A DNA stretch of 64,000 bases from Nipponacmea schrenckii. Lineage: Eukaryota; Mollusca; Gastropoda; Lottiidae. This document shows, piece after piece, positions 1-12,121 of the stretch (the first letter of the stretch is position 1; each line of letters opens with the position of its first letter). The notes below the pieces were generated by a model. It was given only the letters and a program-made list of their open reading frames with translations, was not told where the DNA came from and did not search any database. The position numbers were made by a program, and so were the translations under genes. The stretch lies in the NCBI GenBank assembly GCA_030562195.1, contig JAUJPP010000011.1, positions 6,820,001 to 6,884,000 of the forward strand, given 5' to 3'.

Positions 1-660
1 GCTAAATTAGTATTATTAATATTATACTAAATGAAATGAGATACAGATACACACTCGTGTAAGAGGGTATATATGATTCCTCTCCTATTTATTATACTAA
101 ATGTAATGAGAGAGAGAGATATAATACCTGGGTAAAACCATAATTTTAAAGATAGGAAGTTTAGAGTTCAAGCTTACGTAGGACGACAAGAGTTATTGTA
201 TAAACAGTAAAGTTAGCTTGTGTTGATCACAACAGTGAAGTGAATTGCAAGTAGTAACAAGGTGTTTGAAGTAAGTTGAAATTATTTTAATTTACTATTT
301 GCTTAATATATACATACACCATAGCTAACAGGAAAAAAAAGTTGTATTCCACACCGTTTTGTACTTCACGTGGTTCATGATTAGGATATTTTAAATTCTA
401 GTAAATTTCGGATTTAAGCTTTCATTTTGCATTACGTAGGGCGTTTTCTATATAGGGCAGCAAGATTTTGTATATTAATAGTAAAGTTAGCTTGAGTTGA
501 TCACAACAGTGAAGTGGATTGCATGAAATAACCAGGCGTTTGAAGTAAGTATGCATGATTTATCAAATACGAAAAAAGCGCCCAAATTCAATTTAAGTCG
601 AATATGGGTTATTAAACATGTATTACTACTAAAACGGGAAGCATTTTTCGTATCTGGTAT
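1..660. other. Gene-free flank with a duplicated leader-like segment
   Basis: No coding region is seen. A segment of about 70 bp at 206-276 is repeated without indels at 480-550 (offset 274 bp). Both copies end in TTTGAAGTAAGT, which fits a 5' splice site. The first coding exon of TNF-A has a 3' splice site in front of it, so these could be alternative untranslated first exons. That is inference only. Confidence 0.4.
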
Positions 661-860
661 CATTCTTCGCTCTAATATTAGAGTTACTCGCTAACTTGAG
701 GGTCTAGGGTTCAATTCCGGCAAAGGTCTAGAGAAACTTTCAGATTTCTTAGCCCGGTTTGGATTGTAAATACTGCAGGTCGGAGGGGCCTCTGTCCTTG
801 CGTTACCCCTCTTCATTCGCTTATTAGAAGTAGAACGTAGATATCTATTCATTTCTCATT
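660..860 (+). repeat. Possible tRNA-derived SINE fragment
   Basis: At 708-718 the sequence GGTTCAATTCC fits the RNA polymerase III B box. No convincing A box was seen upstream. The downstream part is GC-richer than its surroundings. A short interspersed element is possible, but no second copy is visible in the window. Confidence 0.25.
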
Positions 861-1061
861 TCATTTCAATCGATCGCAACATCTGATTGGTTCGTATGTT
901 CTCTCTATGTTTCTTATAAACCTGTGCATATACAGTGTACTCCAACATTCAATATTATAAGACCACAAAAGACTGGTTGAGAGAGAGAGCCACTATTTAT
1001 AGCTCGAGGACCTAGATAAGATAGCACAGTACTTTCTTTAATTGTACAGTGCATAAAGTTG

Positions 1062-1319
1062 CCCTCGACAGCAGTTGCCAATAAAAAACGAGTATGCTGA
1101 TTCCTCGTGTCTTTGAAAAATATTTCTTCATTGCACACTGCACAGAGTTTCCTGCTAGGTGCGGAAGAATGGGGCGTAACATCTAGGACCACCCTTTGAA
1201 CACGTAACTGTATAGATCTGAAAAGACAGATTTCATGACCATGGCCTTAATTGCAGATTGTTTTCAAACTGGTTCCATATGTGTATTTATCAAATCGTAT
1301 TGAAACCCCAAAACTAGGA
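1062..1319. repeat. Dispersed direct repeat, copy 1
   Basis: About 255 bp, starting CCCTCGACAGCAGTTGCCA, that recurs in the same orientation at 2719-2969 with scattered substitutions and small indels. The minus strand has an open frame here, but the second copy does not preserve it, so I treat it as a repeat. Confidence 0.75.
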
Positions 1320-1939
1320 TTGGATAACAAGGTCGGTTTGAGGTATTATGAGGTTCAGAATCAGTCCCGTCGTCAGGATGGGGTCCACGGGAGCTGAGAA
1401 ATAAGTGAGATAAGTCCCTCTCCCAAAACCTGAGAATTTTACCACAAACAAAACCCCTAAAAGATGAACATTTTGCTAGTGGCGCTTGAACGAGATCTTG
1501 GACACTTTAGTATGATTGTCAGGGTGTCCTTGCTACATTGAAATTAAGACGCGATTAAACTGTTTTGTCAGAATTATATCAAAGTAGAGTCATAGGATTA
1601 TATAATATTGACAAAAACATTGGACAAACATCGTAGATACTGTTTTTTTTTATGGACCACTATTGAGTTTCAACCCTCGATATACACTCGACATACGTCT
1701 ATGTTAAAACAGATCGTATCTTGATTGGCAACCGCTTTTTATAGTAATAGTACTATAGGGTTACCAAAATAATTTAAAATTGGTCAAATATATCTGTATT
1801 GATCAGTGGACTTACATAATGTTGTAAATATACAACACAATCCTTGAATATGACAATAAAACAACAAGTAATAATTGAAAATATTTTAATATTTTATTTA
1901 GTAATGTATTTATTGTCCTAGGATAAGGAGTCTTAGCAT

Positions 1940-2062
1940 GAACATTAAATTTTAGTTCTCAAGAATGGTCTATATGAGTACATGTATATAATTCATCAGT
2001 GAACTTACCCGGTGTCATAAAGTAACAGAATCCCTAAAATTCGGGAAACTCACAATACTAGT
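1940..2062 (-). repeat. Dispersed ~120-bp repeat family
   Basis: Reverse-oriented copy of a family found again at 18127-18245, 23078-23160 and 32737-32857 (plus strand). Shared landmarks are GATTCTGTTACTTTATGACA near one end and TTGAGAACTAAAATT near the other. No coding potential is seen. It is probably a small non-autonomous mobile element. Confidence 0.6.
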
Positions 2063-2718
2063 CATTTTTTAAAAACGGTTAATCAAATTATAAAGAGTTT
2101 TTCAATTATCAAAAATCTTTATGGATAATTACCTAGTTGGATGTTTATTTATTTTTTTATGTTATTTGTGGCAGCAGGTATATTTTCTGATGAATAGAGC
2201 TCTTATTGACCAAGTTTAAAACTTTCAAGATATATAGCGAAAAGCTGTATAAAAACTTTAATCAACAACAACAGTCTGCAATATTAAAGGGAGATATTCC
2301 AACTTATATACACCACCAATTGAATAGTGTGACAAGATGGAAGTGGAGCTCAAAGATGGGTATCATCAAATAAGCAGAAAGAAAGCAGTCGCTACTTCAA
2401 CACTTACTCGACACACAAATATCTGACGAGATATAAACAGATGAAACCAATATGCAGCTGAGGACGTCCATTGTTCGTTGTACCGGTACCAAGAATAAGG
2501 AATGTACATGTACCTGTTAAAATTAAAAGGTGTTTTTAACCCTGCTAGATGTTCACTAACAGACACAGAGGAGCGATATTTACAGGTAGAACAAAAAATG
2601 ATTAGCCCTTATTAGCCGAATAATATTACAGTTGTATTGTTTTATCATACAGAGTTCATCTTAAACTACCAACCTTTCATTTGTTTCAACTTATCTACAG
2701 GTCGTGCAAGGTTATGAT

Positions 2719-2969
2719 CCCTCGACAGCAGTTGCCAATAACAAACCAGTATGCTGATTCCTCGTGTCTTTGAAAAATATTTCACACTGCACAGAGTTAC
2801 CCGCTAGGTCCAGAAGAATAGGGCGTAAAATCTAGGAACACCCTCTGAACAGGTCACTGTGTAGCTCTAAGATGACAGATTTCTTGACCATGGCCTTAAT
2901 TGCAGATAGTTTTCAAACTGGTTCCATATGTGTTTTTCTTTAATCGTATTGGTTTCCCCAAAACTAGGA
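2719..2969. repeat. Dispersed direct repeat, copy 2
   Basis: Second copy of the 1062-1319 segment. It ends at the same CCCCAAAACTAGGA motif. The stretch between this copy and TNF-A (2970-3880) is AT-rich and shows no gene. Confidence 0.75.
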
Positions 2970-3913
2970 ATTGTTGGTTGTAGCATCATGGTTAAGTAAT
3001 GTTACGAAAGCACAGGCGCAGGTATGTAGGCGTAACCTCTTGTGAGAGAGTATTGTTAGTGAAGGTAGTTTAAAAAATATAAAATATTTAAAATAAAGTT
3101 CACAAGCTTCTAAATCTGAAATATATAAAAGGAATACTGGTTCCCATAGGAACATTATTAACCATGGTAATAATAATAACATTTTTTATTTGTGCAACTG
3201 AGGGATTTGAACTAAAATAGGATACATGTATAAGCTTTAGTAAAATGATAAATTTTTCCAATGGTAAGCTGTAAACAAAATTCTCCGAGAAGTTAAAAAC
3301 AATGGTTTGCAAGGTCATGTATATAGCGTAGTTATATGGGATCTCGTATATAGTCATAAATCCACTTTGTAGTGTCCCCGTGTTTGCTGCAGCAGTATAG
3401 TCTAATATAAGCTTATCTCGAATAACAATCATTAGCATCTTTGTTATTAATTGAGATTAGGGTGATTGAAAAGAAACAAGTTACTATTCAACAGAAGGCA
3501 CTGGAAAAGGGTTGAAGCAGCGTTCACAATAAAAGAAAATAAATAAATAAATAAAAATGTAAGGAATATTATGTTAAAAAGTAAGTTTATGTTATGTGTT
3601 ATGGAGGCTTAAAATATATATAATATTCTCTGTAAACTTCTTCTTCAAATACCCTGCACTGAAACTAAATATCGATTAAGAGAGTAATTTTTGTTTGATG
3701 TCTCTTAATTTGCTTAACATATTGGTGTTTTTTTCAATATGAATATGCCTACTTCACCATACTATGCTGTTTTAACTCTTACTAAACTATAATAAATATA
3801 TTCAAAATATATACCTAGTTAATTAATATAGTAATTATTATTTTCTCCCAAGTTTATATAAAACGATTGTTGTTTTTATTTATTTCAGGCACTAGGCCTA
3901 CACTCAGTAAAAA

Positions 3914-6900
3914 ATGGTGGCAATGAATAAAAACGCAACATCTGAAAAGGGCGATGGTTATCAAACTTTGTTAAAAAATCACAAGGCTGAAAATGTATCA
4001 GTACCTATGGGTATTGAGGTTACAAAACAAAGAAAGAGATACTGTCTTGGAGTCCTGACTGTCCTAGTGGTATTACTGTGTAGTGCTACTCTAGGGGTTA
4101 GCTTCTGGTTAAAATCTGAGAGCCAAAGATTGCCACCATTCTGCCTCTCCTGTGATAAACTGAAAGAAACAACAGTAGCAGTTCGTAAAGATGGTTCAAA
4201 GTGCTGTATCAACACCGAATGGGAATATGTCCAAACTATGAAACATGTAAGTTATTCGTTTTAATTTTACTACTGGTACTATGACACAGGCGTGTAATTG
4301 ATGTCTATCAAATTCAGCAGCTTATTGAAAGCGGAATATTTTGTGCGTTATCACTTCATTAAAGATAGCTTGCAAGACAAGACCATATACTTCCACTGGT
4401 AGTTGTCTGAAATTAAACCAAAAGAGCTTTAAGTGACTAGAATATATCAATATCTTTATAATGAATTGGTTATTCAAATTTACATAACACTATATATTAA
4501 TGCATAACAATTTTGATAAAAATTATATAAATACCGTAGTTTCTATGATATTATATATTAGGGTCTGGAAGTTATATTATTGTTCATCCAATCAATACTT
4601 AATTACTACTTGACCAATGCATATTAATATTAATGCATAACAATTTCCATCCAGATCGATTCAAACTAGGATTTCTCTGGTGTCTAGAAGCCAGAGCTAA
4701 TAGTAGTAACTAAAACCATCCAAACAACACTGTATCAGTGACCATTGAAACTTAACCGACATCTCATCAGTATTTTAGCATACCATGTTTAATACAGATC
4801 TTTTAAGAATTATTGTAACATTTAAACGCCGTTAGAAGTATAAACCCTCCTTAATAATTAAGTCAAGGGAGATAATTCAATCTGATGATTCAATATTACC
4901 ATACTAATGTTCGAGGTCTCAACAATATCTACATGCATTCCAAGGTTTATCATTATGCCTGGAAGAAAAATGAACGGACGGACATGTGTAGGTATAAAAA
5001 TGAAAAATACCATTCATTAATTTCAGATGTTAAAAACATCGGAAGCAATATCAAAGAATGGTGGATCAGAAAATCCCGACGTCTCTTTAACGGGTAAGAT
5101 CTAATCCTGGCTTCCCCCATCTACCCTACTGTAAGGTTGAACAAAACAGAAACATTTTCGACGCCTTAATGATCCGGAAATCCTGACGACTTTTAACGGG
5201 TAAGATCTTTCTGGCTTCCCCTTTCTGATCCTTACGGTACTGTAATAAACATAATTTTCCCGGGGAAATACTCACATGTCAGTTTGTAATCCTTGGGGTA
5301 CCGTAATAAACAGGGGTTGGTATTTAACCTCAGACAATCAGCAGTATAACATTTTGTTACAGAGTCCATTAAAACATAAAAGAATATCAGGTAAATCAAG
5401 AACACGAATAAGCTCTACTGCATACAAACCATTTGTACATTATGTAATATTTCAATTCCAGTTTCTAGGGATATTCATTTTTGATTCAAGCTTATTTATT
5501 TTATAATTTTGTTCAAATTGTACCAGGAAAAAAAAAATCCCTCATATCTACTGATATTGTTTTCAGAGAAAGAGATGAAATTGTTGGAGGCCAAAAATGA
5601 AACGATAACATTACTACACTCTTCACCAGTAGCAGCTCATGTTCTGGTAGCTTGTGTTAATTCCTCTTACTATCCATATCCTCAGAGTAAGTATTATATA
5701 GTTTCTTATTACTACCCATATCCTCAGAGTAAGTATCATATAGTTTCTTATTACTACCCATATCCTCAGAGTGAGTATTATATAGTTTCTTATTACTACC
5801 CATATCCTCAGAGTAAGTATTATATAGTTTCTTATTACTACCCATATCCTCAGAGTAAGTATCATATAGTTTCTTATTACTATCCATATCCTCAGAGTAA
5901 GTATCATATAGTTTCCTCTTACTATCCATATCCTCAGAGTAAGTCATATGATAAGTTATTTGTATGTCCGAGACTTTGGAATCTCAACTTGAAGGCTGAA
6001 TACTCCATGTATATGTAGCAGCTCCATGTAAATACAAAGTATAGTTTGTATTCCATCTGTAATCTTCTTAATTATTTAGGATTCAACCATAACTCTTTAG
6101 TTTCTGGTAAGAAATACCTCGAATGTTATTTACTTCATGAATATGTAAATGATGGTGATTGAACTGAAAAATACAAAATGGCAATAATAAATACAAGATG
6201 TCAGATATGTGAGAGAGCCTTGAAACTACATGCTCTGCAGAGCCACATTACAACTTAACACACCCTTATCGACTTATACACCAATAACACTACTGCAAAT
6301 AATGTCACAGATACTTTCAGAGCTAAATGACAATGACATGATAAACATCGTGAGTAAAACTTTAATACCAGGGTAGTCAATATGTAATACAAACTTGACA
6401 ATCTGCACATGGAATTGCTTAAAATTGTAATACAATTAATATACTTATATTGTTTCAAGATGGAGTCGGCGAAAAGACAGTCTAAATCAAATATAGACCT
6501 AACTTTCGTTCGTATTTTATTAGTTTCATTTCGAATGTTTTTATTAGCTTTATATGTAACCACAGTACGTAACCGTACAGTTAGGTCTAACACTGCCCTT
6601 TAATACTGTAAAAGCTAATAAAAACATTCGAAACGAAACTAATAAAATACGAACAAAAGTTAGGTCTATAATTCAATTAGACTGGCGAAAAGAAATATTA
6701 TTCAGTCCTAAAATAGTAAAGATATGAACAGTTATCAATTGCAGTAAATTGGTGCCATCAGTGTTCCCGATACGAATTAAAAATGTACAACAATAAGAAC
6801 ATACATGCCTTTGTGGGTTGAAGATTATTTTGGGAACGATTACATAAAGAACAATGAACATCTTAACAGGTAAACCACATAAATCTCTTAACAGGTCAAA

Positions 6901-7745
6901 CTCATAAACAACTTAACAGGTAAACCATATAAACTTTACAGGTAAACCACCTAGACATCTTTACAGGTAAACCACATAAACATCTTTACTGGTAAACCAT
7001 ATAAACTTTACAGGTAAACCACATAAACCCCTTAACAGGTAAACCATATAAACTTTACAGGTAAACCACATAAACATCTTTACAGGTAAACCACACAAAC
7101 CCCTTAACAGGTAAACCATATAAACTTTACAGGTAAACCACATAAACATCTTTACAGGTAAACCACATAAACCCCTTAACAGGTAAACCATATAAACTTT
7201 ACAGGTAAACCACCTAGACATCTTTACAGGTAAACCACATAAACATCTTAACAGGTAAATCACATAAACAACTCAATTCCTTAAAGTATATGCCAAATCT
7301 GTTTTCAGGAATCCAGGATCTTCCACCTACCAGGACATTGATGCTGTTACCACAAAGATCTCTGTCTCTGAAACGTGGAGTGGAACTCAGAAACGATCAT
7401 TTGATCATCAAAACTCGAGGCCTGTACCTGATATACAGTCAGATCTATTTTAAGGTCATTCAGGGGACCAATTGGCCATTGGATTTGAATTTACTCTGTC
7501 ATATTGTAGAAAGATACAATAGACGAATACCAAACGATGGAATAGAGAAACTCCTACAGAATATGTACACCCTACCCAAGAGAGACCAACCCGGCAACAC
7601 CATGTTTGATTTTCACACAAGTTATATTTCTGGTGTGTTTGAGTTGGAGGTCAATGATGAGGTGTACGTCAGAGCCTCGTTAGAAGATGTTGTATCGAGG
7701 TACCCCACCCTCAACTATATTGGGCTGGTTAAACTGGGGGGGTAA
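3914..7745 (+). CDS. TNF-superfamily ligand, paralogue A
   Basis: Four coding exons are supported: 3914-4246, 5027-5093, 5567-5686 and 7309-7745. All introns are GT-AG and the phases run 0, 1, 1. They sum to 957 bp, which gives 318 residues. The product should be a type II membrane protein. Residues ~1-36 are cytosolic, a hydrophobic span covers ~37-61 (CLGVLTVLVVLLCS), and a cysteine-containing stalk follows. The TNF-homology domain starts at SPVAAHVLVA (exon 3) and continues in exon 4 with GVELRNDHLIIKTRGLYLIY, a close match to the family core, ending IGLVKL. Members trimerise and bind cysteine-rich TNF receptors; the specific receptor is unknown. A 3' splice site (AG at 3887-3888) precedes the first ATG, so an untranslated exon should lie upstream. 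Exon 3 runs into the 42-bp splice-site minisatellite. Confidence 0.88.
5094..5235 (+). pseudogene. Partial duplicate of TNF-A exon 2 and its donor
   Basis: Just after exon 2, a second AATCCTGACGACTTTTAACG, then GGTAAGATCT and CTGGCTTCCCC, repeats the exon 2 end (5072-5093) and the start of its intron. The copy has a stop in the relevant frame and no good acceptor close upstream, so it looks like a fossil tandem duplication rather than a usable exon. Confidence 0.6.
5660..5946 (+). repeat. 42-bp splice-junction minisatellite, 7 units (TNF-A)
   Basis: Seven units with a 42-bp period begin in the coding end of exon 3. Donor GT dinucleotides fall at 5687, 5729, 5771, 5813, 5855, 5897 and 5939. 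Six are GTAAGT and one (5771) is GTGAGT, so the one change seen still fits the donor consensus. Each unit also holds TTACTAC, a pyrimidine-rich run and CCTCAG. Reading through adds 14 residues per unit with no stop until 6018. Confidence 0.9.
6492..6670. mobile_element. Short foldback / MITE-like palindrome in TNF-A intron 3
   Basis: Inverted arms of about 60 bp begin TATAGACCTAACTTTCGTT on the left and end with its reverse complement (AAAGTTAGGTCTATA) on the right. They surround a short centre. One arm alone recurs at about 26351-26412, as expected for a mobile palindromic element. There is no coding capacity. Confidence 0.7.
6858..7270. repeat. ~25-bp minisatellite (AACAGGTAAACCATATAAAC) in TNF-A intron 3
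   Basis: Tandem units built on CAGGTAAACCAYATAAAC with variable spacers. The array stops about 40 bp before the exon 4 acceptor (AG at 7307-7308). The same family forms separate arrays at 30950-31280, 31870-32075 and 40140-40450. Confidence 0.85.
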
Positions 7746-8020
7746 CGGAAATTGGGGGAATTCATCGTTCGTGGCATTACCTGTTGTCGTTTCCACAAAT
7801 ACGAGGCAATTTAAATCAATGTTACTTTCGAGCAAAGTTCCCCCGGAAAAAAAGGACAAACCTCAGTTGGAATTCCGATTCCAGATATGACTTGGGACTC
7901 GGTCTACTGGCCGAATCTAGGGCCGTTTTGCTTCCGGAAAACAATAGAGTTCCCAAACAGCCAGGCGCCCAAACTAACTAATCTAAAGTAAAACAAATAA
8001 ATACACTGTATATTAACAAC
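7746..8020 (+). other. Probable TNF-A 3' untranslated region
   Basis: This follows the exon 4 stop. An AATAAA occurs at 7996-8001, about 250 bp after the stop, and could serve as a polyadenylation signal. The sequence is unrelated to the region after TNF-B, where similarity between the paralogues ends at the stop codon. Confidence 0.4.
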
Positions 8021-9177
8021 ATTTTAAAACATCGGAAAAACTGTACAGAGCGTATCGTTGCGTATTACCACCACGCCTGGCTCTGCACCTGTTATGTGTG
8101 CAGCGCCCACTGTCTTTTTTTTAAAAGCACGTGTTAGAAAGCTCTGATAGTTAGTCGGTATGAAATGATCTCGTGCTGCGGGTGGAAGCCATTCTATCAC
8201 ACAACAAATAGGCAAAAACGTATATATCTGCGGATCGGCGGTGCTAAGGAATGCTGCTTAGACGGGAAAGTCTATTGCGTCTTCCGAGATTATCCCTAGT
8301 CTGGATACCGCCTTCTAAGTTTGGCACCGTCTAAGTTTGTGATTGTTACATCAAACATCGTAACATTCTTTTTCTCAAGCCTCGTGATTTACCATACATG
8401 TACCTCCATATTAGAAATCTACGTATTAAAGTACTTGCATATTACTCAAAGCTGGCCTTGTGTTAGACTTCTCAGAAACTCTAAGAGAACTCCATTTTAG
8501 CTTTCGTTCTTCTAAAAAAAACTCTGCATAGCGGAAGGGGGATATCCCTTGTTAATACAATACAATCATGCGCCACTTCCGGTTAACACGTAAAAGGGGT
8601 TCAAACTTCCGGTTTCTAACTTCCGTTGTAATTGATGTATCGCAACAAAACCTGTGCTGACCTGTTATCAACTTGAATCCAAAAAAAAAAAAAAAAACCC
8701 AAAGAACAAGCCAAAATCCAGACCGTAAGTAAAATTTGGTCGCCATTTAATAAAATCAAAATCTTAGGGATGAATTGGATGTGTGTAAATTTTTTGGTTT
8801 TATTTACCTAGAAAGTTATGAGACTCGTGCAATCTGCCACATTAGCAAAATCCCACTCTGTGCCACATGAGGCTCTAGTCTATTTCTTTTTTCTAAATTG
8901 AAACAAACATCTTACATACTCCATTTACAGCTGTAAAGTCGCAAGTTTTTAAACCGTTTGAATTTTATTCATATTTTTTAAAAAAGTAACCCTGTACAAA
9001 TATTAGTAGACGATACAAATTAGTTACACCATTTATCCAGTCCAATTAAAACCAGATGCTTTATGTGATAAAATACTTAAAACTTCAAGCAAAAAACAAC
9101 AGAAAAATGAAAAATTTCACAGTTTGCCTTTAAATACGCCCACATGAAATATTGTCGTCACCCATATCAGACCTTCC
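8021..9177. other. Gene-free stretch
   Basis: No exon-like or transposon-coding sequence recognised. It contains a poly-A run (about 8681-8697) and a short motif, CCCACTCTGTGCCACATGAG (about 8851-8870), that recurs in slightly different form near 56691, so it belongs to a dispersed repeat. Confidence 0.5.
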
Positions 9178-9640
9178 GTAGCTCGTTTAAACTCTAGAAG
9201 GCGCAATTTTTGATGAAGTTCGATGAAACTTGGTAAGTTATAACTCAAGGATGAATTGAAAGGGCAAAATCGAAAAATATTCAGTATGAGTTTTTGCCCT
9301 TGTTCTTAAAAACGCGTCTAATTTTAGCTTGTAAACACTCCCGAAAGAACAATTCTTAATTTTGATGAAACTTGGCTGAGTATTTGTTATCCCAAGGATG
9401 AACCCTACTGAAATCAGTTAAATCGAAAAATATTTAGTAACAGTCAATGCCCCTGTTTTCGAAAACGAATTCAAGTTTTGGCTCATAAAAACTCAAGAAG
9501 GCACAATTCATGACTTTAATTTTGATGAAACTCGCTGAAATTTTGTTCATAATGAACCCTTTTGAAAATTAAAAATTTCAAAGGAGGTTTAATATCAATT
9601 ATTGCCCCTGTTTAAATCGCGGTGGATTTTTGGCTCGAAA
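9178..9640. repeat. Diverged ~150-bp tandem repeat, about three units
   Basis: Three imperfect units share a core with AATTTTGATGAAACT, preceded by an AAGGCRCAATT-like block and followed by AAGGATGAA and CCCCTGTT. Spacing is about 150 bp. Divergence between units is high, so the array is old. No open frame runs through it. Confidence 0.6.
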
Positions 9641-10214
9641 ACACTTTTGAAAAAAACTTGCTGAAATTGTTATCACCAACGGGGGAACCGTAAAGTGCCA
9701 CTGTTTGAATTGCTTCAATTTTGTGAAAAACAAACAGGGAATGCCACAAGGACTGTGATGTATAGTATGTCTGGGGTTAACGTCACGGTTGTAGTGATTA
9801 TGCTTATTTAATCTATAGTGCTGTTACCTTGTTTTAACTACCACTATATCACTTCTGTATTCACAATTTGTCATAGAATTTTTTAATCATTTGAATATAT
9901 TTCGTTTCATAAATATTATTTTCGTTTCATAAATATTATTTTCCTTTACGTCAATATTTAACCATTTGTACGTACTTTGTTTACACTCAGGAAAATTATT
10001 GTATTTTTCATATAATATAATTGTGCTCAATAAAATCAGAACAAATGATCTTTCGTGTTTTTATTGGACGCCAAGAATATTGTTTCAACGTTTAATTTAG
10101 AATTCATCGTTTGTATTCCGTAACACTATTCTTAATTATTCTAATAAAATCATTTGTCTCTTGTTTCAAAATATGTATTTATATGTCATAGATAACATCT
10201 TGTCAGTTGCAAAG

Positions 10215-10690
10215 TAAGGGCTTGGCATGGGCATTACGAAACGACCAGGCAGCTATAAAACATTGATCAAAACAAAAAATGCCGAAATAGAACGAAATTG
10301 CTAAGTCATAAAGCATCGGGAAGTACGGACATTATGATTGGGAAAACAGGGTCATGCTTTTAGGGGTCACAGAGAACATGCGTGATTAAGTCAAGCCTGT
10401 AATGAGGGCAATTTCCTGGAACTTGTTCAGTTTATCTCAAACTATGATCAAATTCTAGCCGACCATCTAAATGGTGTTAAAAGGAATGATTCTGGATAGC
10501 TACTGGATATAGTTACTGCCACATACGTTAGAATAGCCATAAAGACTCGGTAAAGCTGTATTAAGCTTCATTCCAGCTCTGGTAAAAGAACTTGGACATA
10601 TTGTTAGTGGTGTATTCGAAAATACAACACTGAAGGCACTTGCTGACGAAAATGGTATTCGGGCTACAATTACTTAGTTCCAATTTATTG
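10215..10690 (+). pseudogene. hAT-like (DUF4371-type) transposase remnant, 5' part
   Basis: Conceptual reading gives LAWALRNDQAA near 10215-10250. From about 10359 another stretch reads FRGHREH, a stop, then EGNFLELVQFISNYDQILAD. FRGH and GNFLEL are hallmarks of the DUF4371 N-terminal region of hAT-related transposases. Stops and frame changes show it is dead. The 1.2-kb foldback element lies to its right, with a further transposase-like fragment beyond it. Confidence 0.6.
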
Positions 10691-10949
10691 TATTATTAGT
10701 TGTTTGGGATACGATATTAGCATGCACAAATATACTCTCATGTTATTTATAAGAATCGAACATCGATATTATAACTGCATCTTCACTTGTCAAGTCACTC
10801 CATTGCTGTCAGCCGAATATGTCGGGATACCGCGTCATTGTGTGAAGTCGTTCCAGGAAATAAAGAGTCCCGAAACCAAAAAGGTCAAATTAATGCCTGG
10901 TGAACGAGCAACTGATGGCTACACTGGGGATGGACGTTCTGGTAGTAGT

Positions 10950-12121
10950 AGGGATGCGCGGTATCAAGATATTCTGATACTACGGTATTTCAGGTGAAAT
11001 TGGGTATCGTCGCGATATTCACGGTATTGTTTTGTAACAAAATTTTTAAATGTAAATGGACGTTATCACATATACTAGTAGGTGATATGCAAGATATTAT
11101 ATACCATTAGAGACCCTCGACCGCAAGCGGTCTCGGGATCTAATGTGTCAAGCATGGTTAAATATCGAATAAACCCCCTCTAAATCTAAAACAGAAAGTG
11201 TTTATCTTCTAAGTGTTTATATTATTGAGATGGATTATGTCCATGTCTCCATAGGGGTACAGCTAAAGATGCACTGAACCATAAATAATTAATTATGAGA
11301 AATGGGAATTATGAGTAATGGGAGTAAACCGCATGGGAAATGACGTCGTGATAGTCGAGTTTCTGAAAATATACCTTATATCAGCAAATTATACCAGTTT
11401 AATTTCTCATAAAAATGAATACCTCGATTCTTGACGGTATCCACGGTATACCGAGTATTCAGTTTTGCCACGATACCGTTTTTTTTTTGGAACCGGTCTT
11501 CACGGTATACCGTAGTATCGCCTAACCCTAGGTAGTAATTTCGTGGCAAAACTGAATACTCGGTATACCGTGGATACCGTCAAGAATCAAGGGATTCATT
11601 TTTATGAGAAATTAAACTGGTATAATATCCGTTCTTTGTTGATTTAAGGTATATTTTCAGAAATAAATTAATATTTTGTGGTTCTTAATCACGTAACAAT
11701 ACATGTACTCGATTATCACGACCTCATTTCCCAGTATACTACTACTATCAGTTTTGAGCATCGGGACTATCTTTCAGGAATTTTTCCAGTACACGACATT
11801 CGGCACACTTTTTAAAGCTCAATCAGTAAAATCTGGTATATTCAATTGGAATAAAAACTACCAGTGAACAAGAAAAAATAACGAAATAATATCTTGCATA
11901 TAACTTATTTGGTGATAATGTCCATTTAAATTAAAAATTTTGGTTACAAATAAATACCTTGAATCGACTAGTTTTTGAAACCATAACCCTTATATATGTA
12001 TTTATAACTTGTAATTTATGAATAAATATTGTTTTTAAAAAAAATACTGTGAATATCGTGACGATACCAAATTTCACCTGAAATACCGTAGTATCAGAAT
12101 ATCTTGATACCACCCATCCCG
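10950..12121. mobile_element. 1.2-kb foldback element (long terminal inverted repeats)
   Basis: The left end reads GGGATGCGCGGTATCAAGAT and the right end is nearly its reverse complement (ATCTTGATACCACCCATCCC). The inverted similarity continues inward almost to the middle: the TCTTGACGGTATCCACGGTA block near 11430 mirrors TACCGTGGATACCGTCAAGA near 11566. Only about 70 bp of loop (11474-11540) is left. There is no transposase, so it is non-autonomous. No clear target-site duplication was found. Confidence 0.8.

Noticed and set aside
914..1192. 92-codon minus-strand frame
   Set aside because: Lies in a duplicated segment whose second copy (2719-2969) does not keep the frame.
5509..6018. 169-codon frame read as one exon through the repeat
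   Set aside because: An acceptor at 5566 and a phase-matched donor at 5687 with exon 4 at 7309 give a coherent TNF protein of the same exon length as TNF-B; read-through ends in unrelated residues.
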